A stretch of DNA of 64,000 nucleotides from positions 1-64,000 of the forward strand of contig JBDTVS010000111.1 in the NCBI GenBank assembly GCA_040007095.1. The letters run 5' to 3'. Position 1 is the stretch's first letter, and each line of letters begins with the position of its first letter. Positions 40,412 through 49,413 of this stretch are shown piece after piece. Under the pieces are notes generated by a model. It saw only the letters and a program-made list of their open reading frames with translations. It had not been told where the DNA came from and ran no database searches. Made by a program: the position numbers and the translations under genes. Origin of the DNA: JBDTVS01 sp040007095. GTDB taxonomy: Bacteria > Acidobacteriota > Vicinamibacteria > Vicinamibacterales > CAVVIG01.

Positions 40412-41161
40412 ATGAGTCAGTGGGATCGTGCCGTCGGCCTGGCACGTTCGATGGCCGTCTATCACGGGATCCCGCTGCGGCGGCGCCGCATGCAGCGTCT
40501 GTACGCGCAGTTTGTGGCGCCGGGTGATCTCGTCTTCGACATCGGGGCGCATGCCGGCAACCGCGTGCGAGGATTCGCGGCACTCGAGTGCCACGTCGTG
40601 GCGCTCGAACCCCAGCCGGATTTTGCGCGGTTGCTTCGAACGCTCTTCGGACGCTCGAGGCACGTCGAGGTCGTGGAAATGGCGGTCGGTGACGCCGCCG
40701 GGCGCGCCGTGCTTTCCGTCAGCGAGCGCACGCCCACCGTGACCACCCTGGTGCAGGGCTGGCGCGAGGCCAGGGCGGAAGATCCGGATTTTGCCGCGGT
40801 CCGATGGAACCGGCGCGTCGAAGTCGAGACGACGACACTCGATCTCTTGATCGCGCGATTTGGTATGCCGTCGTTCGTCAAGGTCGACGTCGAAGGAGGC
40901 GAGCCGGCGGTCTTCGGCGGCCTCAGCCGTCCAGTGCCGGCGCTATCGTTCGAGTACCTGCCGCGCGCGATGGATCAGGTGCAGGCGTGCCTGGCGCGGT
41001 TGTCGGAGCTCGGACGCTACGGCTTCAACTGGTCGCCCGGCGAATCGTACCATCTGGAGTCGCCGGCGTGGCTGAGCGCGGAGGAGTTGATTCACCAGCT
41101 AAACGCACCCGAAGCACGGCGCCGTTCCGGCGATGTGTACGCGCGGCTGACAGGCGAGTAG
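40412..41161 (+). CDS. FkbM-family methyltransferase
   Basis: 249 residues. SAM-binding motif DLVFDIGAHAGNRVRGFAAL, then VVALEPQPDFARLLRTLFG and the FkbM hallmark FVKVDVEGGEPAVFGGLS. These enzymes O-methylate sugars or polyketide hydroxyls. It lies 150 bp from the divergent RibD-like gene and could act with the glycosyltransferase in the same pathway; that is only contextual. Confidence 0.85.
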   Translation: MSQWDRAVGLARSMAVYHGIPLRRRRMQRLYAQFVAPGDLVFDIGAHAGNRVRGFAALECHVVALEPQPDFARLLRTLFGRSRHVEVVEMAVGDAAGRAVLSVSERTPTVTTLVQGWREARAEDPDFAAVRWNRRVEVETTTLDLLIARFGMPSFVKVDVEGGEPAVFGGLSRPVPALSFEYLPRAMDQVQACLARLSELGRYGFNWSPGESYHLESPAWLSAEELIHQLNAPEARRRSGDVYARLTGE

Positions 41162-41262
41162 GGAGCCACCAAGGGTAGACAGGTCACAGAGCGGTTCTCG
41201 CATGTGACGAATGAAGCAGCGGCCCGCGGTATTCTTCGCAGACTCGAGAGGGAGGTTCTGAG

Positions 41263-41901
41263 ATGGCGACTGGCATCGTGGTCATCGATCCGGGGCACGG
41301 CGGAACACAGGACATCGGCGGATCGGACGCCAATCACGCCGTGAGTCCAAGCGGCGTGTTGGAAAAGGCGATGACGCTCCAGATGGGGCTGCTGGTGCGA
41401 GACGGGTTGGTCGGCGCGGTCGGGCATCACATTAAAGTCTTCATGACCCGCACGACCGACACCAATCTCAGTCTGCCGGCGCGGGCCAACGTCGCGAAGA
41501 CGAACCGGGCGAACCTGTTCCTCAGCATTCACTTCAACGGCTTCAATGCCGTGGCTCGGGGCGTCGAAACACTGGTGCGCCCGGTGTCGAGGGGCAACGT
41601 CAACCACGCCGAGGATCTGTCGTTCGCACTGAAAATTCAGCGTCGGGTCTTCGCCGCGATCAGCGCCAGGGACGCGCACACCGCCAATCGCGGAGTCAAG
41701 GACCAGGTGCTCGGCGTTCTCGACGACGTCGCGCTCGGCAACACCGCCGCGAGCCATCCATGCAAGGCGTGCCTGCTGGAGATCGAGTTCATCGACGTTC
41801 CCGCGGTCGACCAGCTCTTGAACACCGGACCCAACGCGGCCGCCGCCCGACAGGACATTGCCAACGCCATCAGGGACGCTATCATCGAAGCGCTGACGTA
41901 A
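41263..41901 (+). CDS. N-acetylmuramoyl-L-alanine amidase (Amidase_3)
   Basis: 212 residues. Zinc-amidase motifs: VVIDPGHGGTQDIGG, SIHFNGF, and the catalytic glutamate in LLEIEFIDVP. The enzyme cleaves the amide bond between N-acetylmuramic acid and the stem peptide. No signal peptide is obvious, which is odd for a murein hydrolase; it may be released by lysis, exported otherwise, or not act on the own wall. GGGAGG precedes the ATG. It is followed 23 nt later by a lipoprotein-like gene. Confidence 0.88.
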   Translation: MATGIVVIDPGHGGTQDIGGSDANHAVSPSGVLEKAMTLQMGLLVRDGLVGAVGHHIKVFMTRTTDTNLSLPARANVAKTNRANLFLSIHFNGFNAVARGVETLVRPVSRGNVNHAEDLSFALKIQRRVFAAISARDAHTANRGVKDQVLGVLDDVALGNTAASHPCKACLLEIEFIDVPAVDQLLNTGPNAAAARQDIANAIRDAIIEALT

Positions 41902-41924
41902 CAGGACTCGAAAGGCGGACGCGG

Positions 41925-42332
41925 ATGAGACGCTCACACAGCTTCACGCGGACTTTGCTGGCGGCGTGGATACTGTCGGCCGCGGTCGGATCAAGCGGCT
42001 GCCGCCGTGGGCAAACCGGCCCCGATCCTTATCCGCCAACCTATCACCGGTTCTATTCGATACCGCCAGCCGCGGTCGCTCAGGCCCGCGGCACCCTGAA
42101 GGGAGATTTCGACTGGGCGGCGGGCGCGGCGACGCTGGACGCCGCCGCCGCTCGCTGGTCGGAGTTTCTACGCGCTCACGAGCCGCCAAATGGAGAGTTC
42201 GAGGATAGCTTCCAGCAGAACCACGTGCGCGCGGCGCAGTACGAGCTGATGCGTGCGCAGTATCTTCGCGGCAACGCCAGCGAGGGAGATAAGTTACTGA
42301 CGAAGGTCGAGGACGTGCTGAAAAGTCAGTGA
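41925..42332 (+). CDS. Small lipoprotein-like protein
   Basis: 135 residues beginning MRRSHSFTRTLLAAWILSAA. The signal sequence ends at a lipobox-like VGSSGC (Cys near residue 25), suggesting membrane anchoring. The mature part has helical segments (AVAQARGTLKGDFDWAAGAA, HVRAAQYELMRAQYLRGNAS). No known domain. Probably cotranscribed with the amidase. Confidence 0.6.
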   Translation: MRRSHSFTRTLLAAWILSAAVGSSGCRRGQTGPDPYPPTYHRFYSIPPAAVAQARGTLKGDFDWAAGAATLDAAAARWSEFLRAHEPPNGEFEDSFQQNHVRAAQYELMRAQYLRGNASEGDKLLTKVEDVLKSQ

Positions 42333-42393
42333 GGGAACCACTACAACGTTTTCAACACGCGTGTCTTGCTTGCCGAAACGAGCCGCGCGTGAT

Positions 42394-42470
42394 TGAACCA
42401 CAAAGCACACAAAGACTGTCGTTCCCGCTCGGAAAGCAGCTCCGTGGCCCTGATGCTCTTTGTGGTTCCA
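42394..42470. repeat. Inverted pair of AACCACAAAG-type repeats
   Basis: GAACCACAAAGCACACAAAG (42395-42414) and, inverted, GCTCTTTGTGGTTCC (42455-42469) face each other and can form a hairpin. They lie between two convergent genes, where they might serve as a bidirectional RNA end structure. Confidence 0.5.
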
Positions 42471-42536
42471 AATTCGCGACGGCTTCAAAGACGAACAACT
42501 TCGGTCCGCACGCAGGCGAAAAATGCGGGCGCTGGA

Positions 42537-44183
42537 CTATCGGCTGCCCGCGCGGTCGGTGTTCGGCAGCGCGAAGGCGGTCACCGTCGTTCCCGATCCG
42601 ATGACGACGTGCTGGCGGCCGTCGAGCATGAAGGTCATCGGCGCCGCTCCCCAGATCGGCGAGCCGGTCGAGTAGGACCAGACGCTCTTGCCCGTTCGTG
42701 CGTCGAAGGCAATGAAGTTGCCCTCGTTGTCGCCCGCGAACACCACGCCGGACGCCGTCGACATGACGCCGGCCATTGTCGGTGTCGGGTACTTGAACTC
42801 CCACTTGCGTTCGACCGTGGTCGGATCGATCGCGCGCAGCACGCCGTAGCTGTGCTCGGCATCACGCCGAACCGTGCCGCTGTTCGAGATGCGCCCCGGG
42901 ACGATCTCTTCTTTCACCGGCAGGTACTCCGCGCAGGTTTCGCGCACGGTGACGAAGAAGAGCTTGAGCGCCGGATCGAACGACGGCGGCATGTAGTTGG
43001 TACTGCCCCATTGATCGGGCAGACAGCCTTTGCCACCGTCGTTGAGGACGATCGGATGGCCATCCGGATCCAGTTCGCGCGCCCAGGTCGTATCGCTGAA
43101 CGGCTTGCCGACGAGCAGTTTCCCGGTGACGCGGTCGAACACGTAGAAGAATCCGTTGCGATTCGCCACCATCACGACTTTGCGCAGCTGCCCCGCGATG
43201 GTGAGGTCGGCGATCACCGGCACGTGGGTGGAATCCCAGTCGTGCGTGTCGTGCGGTGAGAACTGGAACGTCCACTTCAAGGTGCCGGTGTCGGCGTCGA
43301 GCGCGACGATCGACGCGGTATACAGGTTCGTCCCCTTGCGGTCGTCCCCGTAGTAGAGGGGGTTCGGGTTGCCCGTGCCCCAGTAGACCATGTTCGACTC
43401 GGGGTCGTAGCTGCCCGTGACCCACGTGGCGCCGCCGCCGCGGGCCATGACGTCGGCCGCCGGCCACGTCTCGCTGCCCGGTTCGCCCGGGCCCGGGACC
43501 GTGTAGAACCGCCAGAGGCGGGCGCCGGTCGTCGGGTTGTACGCGTCGATGAACCCGCGCGTGGGGAAGTCGCCGCCCGAGATCCCGACGATCACCTTGT
43601 CCTTGACGACCAGCGGCGCCCCGGTGGCGGCGTAGCCGATCTTGTAGTCGGCCATGGCCGAATCCCACATCACCGTACCGGTCTTGGCATTGAGCGCCAC
43701 CAGATGTGCGTCGAGTGTGAGCATGAACAGCCGATCCCCGAGCAGGCCGAAGCCACGATTCACCGGGGAGATGTTGCCGTAGGTCAGATCGGTCGGTAGT
43801 TGGCGCTGATAGCGCCAGAACGGACGGCCAGTGCGCGCGTCGAGTGCCCACGCGTTGTTGAACGGTCCTGTGAGGTACATGACGCCGTCTGCCACGAGCG
43901 GCGTGCCCTCAAATCCTCTCCGCGGGATGACCCCGGTCTGGAACGCCCACTGCGCGGTCAGGGTATGCGCGTTTGCCGGGGTGATCTGCTTGAGCGGACT
44001 GTGTCGCTGTCCGCTGTAGTCGCCGGAGAAATTCAGCCACCGCGCAGGATTCTTGTAGCCCTGCAGCAGATCCTGAAAGGTGACTCCCGACGACACACTC
44101 TCCTGAGCGACGAGGAGCGGTGCACCCACGGCGGCGAGGAGCGCCGCAGCAATCCAGACAATGCGAAGGCCCGATATGCGCAT
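42537..44183 (-). CDS. PQQ-dependent dehydrogenase (quinoprotein beta-propeller)
   Basis: 548 residues from ATG 44183 (GAGGA 5 nt upstream), with a signal peptide (IVWIAAALLAAVGAPLLVAQ). Propeller blades with tryptophan docking motifs are repeated, for example NAWALDARTGRPFWRYQRQL, LVALNAKTGTVMWDSAM, IVALDADTGTLKWTF and FIAFDARTGKSVWSY. It oxidises alcohols or sugars in the periplasm with pyrroloquinoline quinone and passes electrons to cytochrome c. The adjacent vicinal Cys pair of some alcohol dehydrogenases is not seen. The dihaem cytochrome gene ends 8 nt upstream, a clear operon. Confidence 0.9.
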   Translation of the reverse strand: MRISGLRIVWIAAALLAAVGAPLLVAQESVSSGVTFQDLLQGYKNPARWLNFSGDYSGQRHSPLKQITPANAHTLTAQWAFQTGVIPRRGFEGTPLVADGVMYLTGPFNNAWALDARTGRPFWRYQRQLPTDLTYGNISPVNRGFGLLGDRLFMLTLDAHLVALNAKTGTVMWDSAMADYKIGYAATGAPLVVKDKVIVGISGGDFPTRGFIDAYNPTTGARLWRFYTVPGPGEPGSETWPAADVMARGGGATWVTGSYDPESNMVYWGTGNPNPLYYGDDRKGTNLYTASIVALDADTGTLKWTFQFSPHDTHDWDSTHVPVIADLTIAGQLRKVVMVANRNGFFYVFDRVTGKLLVGKPFSDTTWARELDPDGHPIVLNDGGKGCLPDQWGSTNYMPPSFDPALKLFFVTVRETCAEYLPVKEEIVPGRISNSGTVRRDAEHSYGVLRAIDPTTVERKWEFKYPTPTMAGVMSTASGVVFAGDNEGNFIAFDARTGKSVWSYSTGSPIWGAAPMTFMLDGRQHVVIGSGTTVTAFALPNTDRAGSR

Positions 44184-44190
44184 AAATTCC

Positions 44191-45009
44191 TCAGCGGCCG
44201 CCGGCGCGGCCGCGCCCCGCGCCCCGACCGTTGGCGGGACCAGCCGCACGCAGCGTGTTCAAGTACAGCAGGAGATCGTCGAGGTCGCGGTCGCTCAAGC
44301 GGTCGGGCCCGAACGCCGGCATCAGCGAGGCGCTGTCGCGGACCACTTCGCGCAAGGTGGATTTCAAGTAGCCCTGAAGCTGTTCGCGGGTGTCCATGAT
44401 CTGGATCGAAAACGCGTCTTCGCTCTTCTTGGCGCCGCGGATTCTTTGTCCGTCGCGAGTGACCAGCGTGACCGGTTGATAGGCGCCCGCGATCGACGCC
44501 TTCGGGGCTCGAATCGACTGCGCGAGTGCCTCGCGCGACTGGCTCTGTCCAATCCGCGACAACTCGGGACCGAGGTGGCCGCCTCGCACGCCGACCGCAT
44601 GGCAACTGCCGCACGTCGACCAGAAAATCCGCTCCCCATTCTCGGTGTTGCCTTTCGCGGCCTCGGTGGGTGCGGCGTCGTTCAGGCTGCGCAAGTAGCT
44701 CACAAGGGCCGCCAGCTCGACGTCGGGCGCGGTGCTCGACGGCATGATCGTATTCGGCACGCCCGCGCGAATGGTCTGGAAGACGCGATCGTCGGTGGCG
44801 CCGGAGGTCCACAGCCGCGTCAAATCATGCCCGGCGACGCCCTTGGCATCCGCGCCGTGACACTCGGCGCATCGCTCGCGGAACAGCCCCTGTCCAGTGC
44901 GAATCGCCGCAGGATCGCCGATTCCCGGCGCGCGATCCTGCGCGCCGGGCATTCCCGCGGCCACGAGGACCATCGCCCCGACCGCGAGCGTCATCTTCAA
45001 CCCGATCAT
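44191..45009 (-). CDS. Dihaem cytochrome c, partner of the PQQ dehydrogenase
   Basis: 272 residues from ATG 45009, with a signal peptide (LAVGAMVLVAAGMPGAQ). Haem-binding motifs CAECH and CGSCH mark two cytochrome c domains, with candidate Met ligands in NTIMPSS and ASLMPAFG. It would accept electrons from the quinoprotein encoded 8 nt downstream and pass them to the respiratory chain. The terminal segment is Arg/Gly-rich (GRGAGRGRAGGR). The frame stays open far upstream of 45009, but the signal peptide fixes the start. Confidence 0.88.
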   Translation of the reverse strand: MIGLKMTLAVGAMVLVAAGMPGAQDRAPGIGDPAAIRTGQGLFRERCAECHGADAKGVAGHDLTRLWTSGATDDRVFQTIRAGVPNTIMPSSTAPDVELAALVSYLRSLNDAAPTEAAKGNTENGERIFWSTCGSCHAVGVRGGHLGPELSRIGQSQSREALAQSIRAPKASIAGAYQPVTLVTRDGQRIRGAKKSEDAFSIQIMDTREQLQGYLKSTLREVVRDSASLMPAFGPDRLSDRDLDDLLLYLNTLRAAGPANGRGAGRGRAGGR

Positions 45010-45168
45010 GAACTCGACCTCCGCTCCGTGCCCCCACAAGCTATCACTTGCCCTCCTCGCAGTAATATGTTCTCGCGACGTCACATTCTTACACGAGCCG
45101 GGAATTGTCCTGTCAGTGTCTGGCGAGAACGAATCTCGTCCCCCAAGCCCTAGCCCCAAGGAGAATCC

Positions 45169-45570
45169 ATGAGCGACAACCGAAACGAAACCATGGCCGA
45201 GCTGTTCGACCGCGGCCTCGCGCTGAGGCGCGAAGTGCTCGGCCCCGAGTACGTGGACAAGTCGTTGAGCGCGGCCAACGATTTCATGATGGCCTTTCAG
45301 CGCATTACGACCGAGTGGTGCTGGGGTTATGCGTGGACGCGCCCGGGACTCGACCGCAAGACGCGCAGCCTGCTGAATCTGGCGATGCTGACCGCGCTCA
45401 ACCGCGGACCCGAAGTCAAGCTGCACGTGCGGGGGGCGATCAACAACGGGGTGACGGTCGACGAGATCAAGGAAGTGCTGATCCACGCGACCATCTACTG
45501 TGGCATTCCCGCCGGATTGGACTCGTTCAAGGCCGCCAACGATGTGCTGAAGGAGATGGGCGCGGTCTGA
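45169..45570 (+). CDS. Carboxymuconolactone decarboxylase family protein
   Basis: 133 residues. Typical CMD/AhpD-like fold segments: DFMMAFQRITTEWCWGYAWT, RSLLNLAMLTALNRGPEVKL, then HVRGAINNGVTVDEIKEVLI and a Cys in HATIYCGIPAG. The family decarboxylates gamma-carboxymuconolactone or has peroxidase-like activity; with only one Cys in the last motif, the CxxC peroxidase form is excluded. AAGGAG precedes the ATG. It is divergent from the cytochrome gene. Confidence 0.88.
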   Translation: MSDNRNETMAELFDRGLALRREVLGPEYVDKSLSAANDFMMAFQRITTEWCWGYAWTRPGLDRKTRSLLNLAMLTALNRGPEVKLHVRGAINNGVTVDEIKEVLIHATIYCGIPAGLDSFKAANDVLKEMGAV

Positions 45571-45691
45571 TAGACCGCGGCGCCGGCGCGAGTCTCGACC
45601 GGCCCTGGCGTGTCGGGTGGCCGAATCCGGGCGGAATCCGTTCCGGCTTCGGCCCCGGCGCACCGGCCCTGCGCAGGTCGAGCGTCTCTGC

Positions 45692-47173
45692 CTACTCCGG
45701 AATCTCGGCACGCCTCAGGCGGTAGGGGAACCAATAGCCCTTCCGTTCCGGCACGAAGTCGAGATGTACGTGCTTGGTCTCCCGGAAGGCATCCAGGCCT
45801 TCCTCCCCCAACTCACGTCCCATGCCGCTCTTGCGCATCCCGCCAAACGGCGCGGCGTCGTTGTCGGTCAGCGGGTCGTTGATCCAGAAGGTTCCCGCCT
45901 TGATTTCCTGCATCGCGCGCAACGCGTAGGTCAGATTGCGGGTGTAGATGTTCGCGCCCAGCCCGTATTCGGATTGTGCGGCCAGGGCGATCGCCTCGTC
46001 CGCATCTTTCACCCGCAGAATCGAGGCGATCGGGCCAAACACCTCTTCCCGTACGACCTGATCGTTGGGATGTACGCCGCTCAGCACGGTCGGCGCGTAG
46101 AAATAGCCGGGGCCGACGTCGAGCCGCCGGCCGCCCTCGAGCACCCGTGCGCCCTGCCCGACCGCGCGTTGCACCTGTTCCTCCACGCGCGAGCGCGCCC
46201 GGTCGGAGATCATCGGCCCGAGATCGGTGTCTGGATCCATCGGGTTTCCGACTCGCAGCGATCGCGTGTGCTCGACGAATCGCTCGACGAATTCCTCCGC
46301 GATGGCCTCGACGACATAGATGCGCTTGGCCGAGGTGCACACCTGCCCGTTGTTGAGAAACCGGGCCCACGCCGCGCCGGGCACCGCGACGTCGAGGTCG
46401 GCGTCTTCGAAGACGATCAGCGGATCGATGCCGCCCAGCTCCAGGTTGACGCGCTTCAGCTGCTCGGCCGCGCGGACCGCGATGCGCGTCCCGACGGCTG
46501 TCGATCCCGTGAACGCGATGCACGCGACATCCGGATCGTCGATGAGGGCGGCTCCGACTTCATCGCCCGTGCCGGTGACGACGTTCACGACGCCCGGCGG
46601 CAAATGGGCCAGGGCCGTCTCGACCAGCCGCAATGTCGCCAGCGGCGTCAACTCCGAGGGCTTGATGACCACGCTGTTCCCCGCGGCGAGTGCCGGCGCA
46701 ATTTTCCAGACCAGCAGCAGCAGCGGGTAGTTGAACGGGACGATGGCCGCGACGACCCCGAGCGGCTCCTTGATCGTGAAATTGATCTGGTGCTCGGCCG
46801 TCGGCGGGATGGAGGTGCCATACGAGCTGCGGGCGATCTCCGCGTAGTACTGAAAGCACGCGGCGCACCACTCCACTTCGTCGAGGTTCTCGATGCGCGG
46901 CTTGCCGCCTTCGCGGGTGAGCAGCTCCGAAATTCGCGCCCGATCGCCGCGCATCAGTCCGGCGGCTTCATGCAGCATCTTGCCGCGTTCGAGCGCGGGC
47001 AGCCTCCTCCAGTGTTGCTGCGCAGCTGCCGCCGCACCGCACGCACGCCGCACGTCGCTGGCGGTGGCGTCGACGACTTCGTCCACGAGCTCGAGCGTCG
47101 CCGGATTCTCGATGCGGCGCTGGCGTCCGCCTTGCGAGTCGCTCCAGCCGCCATCGATCCAGAGAGTAGGCAT
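45692..47173 (-). CDS. NAD(P)-dependent aldehyde dehydrogenase
   Basis: 493 residues, the standard length. Cofactor loop IAFTGSTAVGTRIAV, general-base Glu in NLELGGIDPLIV, catalytic Cys in FLNNGQVCTSAKRIYV, and C-terminal EEVFGPIASILRV are all present. It oxidises an aldehyde to the acid; a betaine-, lactaldehyde- or succinate-semialdehyde-type substrate cannot be distinguished from sequence. It may finish the oxidation begun by the PQQ dehydrogenase nearby. Confidence 0.92.
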   Translation of the reverse strand: MPTLWIDGGWSDSQGGRQRRIENPATLELVDEVVDATASDVRRACGAAAAAQQHWRRLPALERGKMLHEAAGLMRGDRARISELLTREGGKPRIENLDEVEWCAACFQYYAEIARSSYGTSIPPTAEHQINFTIKEPLGVVAAIVPFNYPLLLLVWKIAPALAAGNSVVIKPSELTPLATLRLVETALAHLPPGVVNVVTGTGDEVGAALIDDPDVACIAFTGSTAVGTRIAVRAAEQLKRVNLELGGIDPLIVFEDADLDVAVPGAAWARFLNNGQVCTSAKRIYVVEAIAEEFVERFVEHTRSLRVGNPMDPDTDLGPMISDRARSRVEEQVQRAVGQGARVLEGGRRLDVGPGYFYAPTVLSGVHPNDQVVREEVFGPIASILRVKDADEAIALAAQSEYGLGANIYTRNLTYALRAMQEIKAGTFWINDPLTDNDAAPFGGMRKSGMGRELGEEGLDAFRETKHVHLDFVPERKGYWFPYRLRRAEIPE

Positions 47174-47365
47174 GATTACTGTCTATGGCCGCTTCAAAAG
47201 CGCCGAGCGAAACAACTCGCGCGCTGTGGACACGTCGAATCCGTCAGGACCGGGACGAGTGATTATACCGAGTCGCCGCGGCGGTCCTCGCGGCATCACC
47301 ACTACTCTGCGCCAGTACGGCGCGAGGGGGTGACGAGGGTCGAATCGACGATCCGGCAGGACCGA

Positions 47366-47851
47366 TCACACGGCGAGTTGACGGCGAGTGGCAGCACATT
47401 CCGCGTAGCCTTGTTCCCCGGCAATACGCAGAATGAGGTCCGCCTTGGCTGCCAGTTGCGCCGCATCTGGGAGCGCCTCGACCTGATCGCCACGGCGCGC
47501 CACTTCGCGAAAGAGTGTCATCGACGACACGAGCTTCAGGACGTCGGTCTCGGAACTCATCAGATCTCTGAGCGCGGCCGGCGGTCGACGCTGCAGCTGC
47601 GCGGCGACGGCGCTCGTCACGGCCAGCAGTCGCTCGCGCAACAGCGGATCGCAAAGGTACGCGGCCGCTTCGTCTTCCCCGTCCAGTCCAAACCGGGCGG
47701 ACATCGAGGAGCTTCCGAGCCCGGCGAGCTGGGGAAAGATGTACCAAATCCAGTGACTGCGTTTGTGTCCGGCTTGCAGCTCGTCCAACGCGGTCTCGAA
47801 ACCTTCGAAGCTTCGGTCTTGCGCGCGCTTGAACCGATCGAGGTCTAACAT
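47366..47851 (-). CDS. DUF1810 family protein
   Basis: 161 residues from ATG 47851. DUF1810 hallmarks: DRFKRAQDRSFEGFETALDE, HWIWYIFPQLAGLGSSSMSA and SSMTLFREVA. Small all-helical cytosolic proteins, often described as calpastatin-like, of unknown function. The frame is open upstream but family similarity begins at MLDLDRF. Confidence 0.85.
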   Translation of the reverse strand: MLDLDRFKRAQDRSFEGFETALDELQAGHKRSHWIWYIFPQLAGLGSSSMSARFGLDGEDEAAAYLCDPLLRERLLAVTSAVAAQLQRRPPAALRDLMSSETDVLKLVSSMTLFREVARRGDQVEALPDAAQLAAKADLILRIAGEQGYAECAATRRQLAV

Positions 47852-47970
47852 CGATATTCGAAGGCCTGCATGAGTGGCGGTCGCCATTGTCCACGAAACG
47901 ACGACATCCGGAAAGCCCAATCGCGGTGTGTCGACCTGTACTGCAGGTGTATACTGCGCCCCTACCGACC

Positions 47971-48588
47971 ATGAACAACTATTCTCGACATCGTCATGGC
48001 GTTCGGGTGCGCTGGATTGTCGGTCTTGTCGCGGCCGTCGCGCTTGCGGCGGGTCAGGCGACCTCCGTGCTGGCGCAAATCAAAGCGCAAGCGCGAAGCG
48101 CGCCCACTCCCGCCTGGAGCAAAGGCATTCTGCCCATCAGTCAGGAAAGTTATTACAACGCCATCGAGTGCGGGAAGCAGGGCGGAGAAGATCCGCCGTG
48201 CGTCTTCTACGACACGGGTCTGTGCCAGAACGCCGACTTTACCCTGGCCATGTACACGCCCTACAAGATGGTGGCGTATGAAGTCTGGCGCGTCGTGCGA
48301 CAGAAGAAGCCGGCCCCCACACCCAGCTACCAGGTGGCACAGCAGACCCGGATCACCATCGGCGTGACGCCGGTTCGGGGCTCGAAGAATCCGATTACCA
48401 ATCTCGTCCTCAGCCGCGGCGGACGGGTGGTGATGCCGGTGGACCGATCCGTCGACGAGAGCGGCGGACGGTTCACCTTCGACTATCCCGCGTTTGCCGC
48501 CAGCGCAGACGTGACGCTCGACCTGGTCGGGCGCGTGAAATCGGTATCCTGTCTCATCGATAAAGCGGTGCTGGCGCAGTTTCGGTGA
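47971..48588 (+). CDS. Secreted hypothetical protein
   Basis: 205 residues. Signal peptide (IVGLVAAVALAAGQATSVLAQ). Three Cys (AIECGKQG, PPCVFYDTGLCQNA) may form disulfides; the region QNADFTLAMYTPYKMVAYEV and the strand-rich TRITIGVTPVRGSKNPITNL suggest a beta-sandwich. No catalytic motif known to me. It precedes a cupin gene on the same strand. Confidence 0.55.
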   Translation: MNNYSRHRHGVRVRWIVGLVAAVALAAGQATSVLAQIKAQARSAPTPAWSKGILPISQESYYNAIECGKQGGEDPPCVFYDTGLCQNADFTLAMYTPYKMVAYEVWRVVRQKKPAPTPSYQVAQQTRITIGVTPVRGSKNPITNLVLSRGGRVVMPVDRSVDESGGRFTFDYPAFAASADVTLDLVGRVKSVSCLIDKAVLAQFR

Positions 48589-48744
48589 CGTGCACGTCAG
48601 AGCCTGAGACATCCGCGAGTCCGGCAGTTCGCGTGCGTTCCTGCACGACCCTGCCGCGGAAGTCCAGCGGTACACACCAGCGGCCGCCGGCGGCACGGCG
48701 GCTCCCGGCGCGGGGATCGGTATGCGCTCGGCAAGGAGAACGAC

Positions 48745-49413
48745 ATGCGAAACGTATGGACGGCGGTGGTCGTGGCGGTTGCCACGCTGGTCGTGGTGGT
48801 CGTTGCTCAAGAGAAAGAATACCAACCGACCTGCAACATGTGCCCAGGCACCTACATCCCGAACGCCGAAGTTCAGGCGTATGTGAAGCGCGCGATCGAC
48901 AACAAGCTGATCGATCAGGGGGTGCGGCAGGTCGATATCGGCAAGGCTAACGTGGGCATCGGCGTTGTCTATCGCGGCAAGATCGCAGACCCGTCGGCGA
49001 CCGTTGCCGAGCACGACCTCGTCAGTGAGGTGTACCACGTCATCGACGGCTCGGCGACGTTGGTGCTGGGGCCGGATCTGGTCGACAAGCAGCGCCGGCC
49101 GGCCGCCGAGACGACTGTCAGGCTGCTGAACGGTCCCGGCAACAACGCCAAGGGCATTCGAAACGGCGTCGCCCACGAACTCAAGCCGGGCGACGTCGTG
49201 GTCATTCCCGCCGGCACCGGGCACCAGTTCACCAAGATCGACGATCACATCAGCTATTTGATGATCCGCGTCGATCCGGACAAAGTGACTCCCCACAAGA
49301 GCGAGACGGACTCGAAAGCCGACCTGCTCACCGACGGACGACGCAACGCGGGCGGCGGCGCGGGGGCGACGTCCACACCGCAGCCTGCGAGAGGCGCAGG
49401 GCGAGGGCGTTAG
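48745..49413 (+). CDS. Secreted cupin protein with an extra N-terminal CxxC segment
   Basis: 222 residues with an N-terminal membrane/signal segment (VVVAVATLVVVVVAQ). The cupin barrel spans about 65-185, with SEVYHVIDGSATLVLG and VVVIPAGTGHQFTKI carrying the metal-binding His and Glu. A CNMCPGTY segment follows the signal. The C-terminus is Gly/Ala/Arg-rich. AAGGAG precedes the ATG. It ends in a 4-nt overlap with the convergent dienelactone hydrolase gene. The substrate is unknown; a related secreted cupin is encoded at 55921. Confidence 0.75.
   Translation: MRNVWTAVVVAVATLVVVVVAQEKEYQPTCNMCPGTYIPNAEVQAYVKRAIDNKLIDQGVRQVDIGKANVGIGVVYRGKIADPSATVAEHDLVSEVYHVIDGSATLVLGPDLVDKQRRPAAETTVRLLNGPGNNAKGIRNGVAHELKPGDVVVIPAGTGHQFTKIDDHISYLMIRVDPDKVTPHKSETDSKADLLTDGRRNAGGGAGATSTPQPARGAGRGR

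Noticed and set aside
38940..40415. Plus-strand open frame opposite the RibD-like reductase
   Set aside because: Antisense shadow with arginine-rich, motif-free sequence.
45617..47848. Plus-strand open frame of about 740 codons opposite aldehyde dehydrogenase and DUF1810 genes
   Set aside because: It spans two real genes and their gap and has no recognisable domain.
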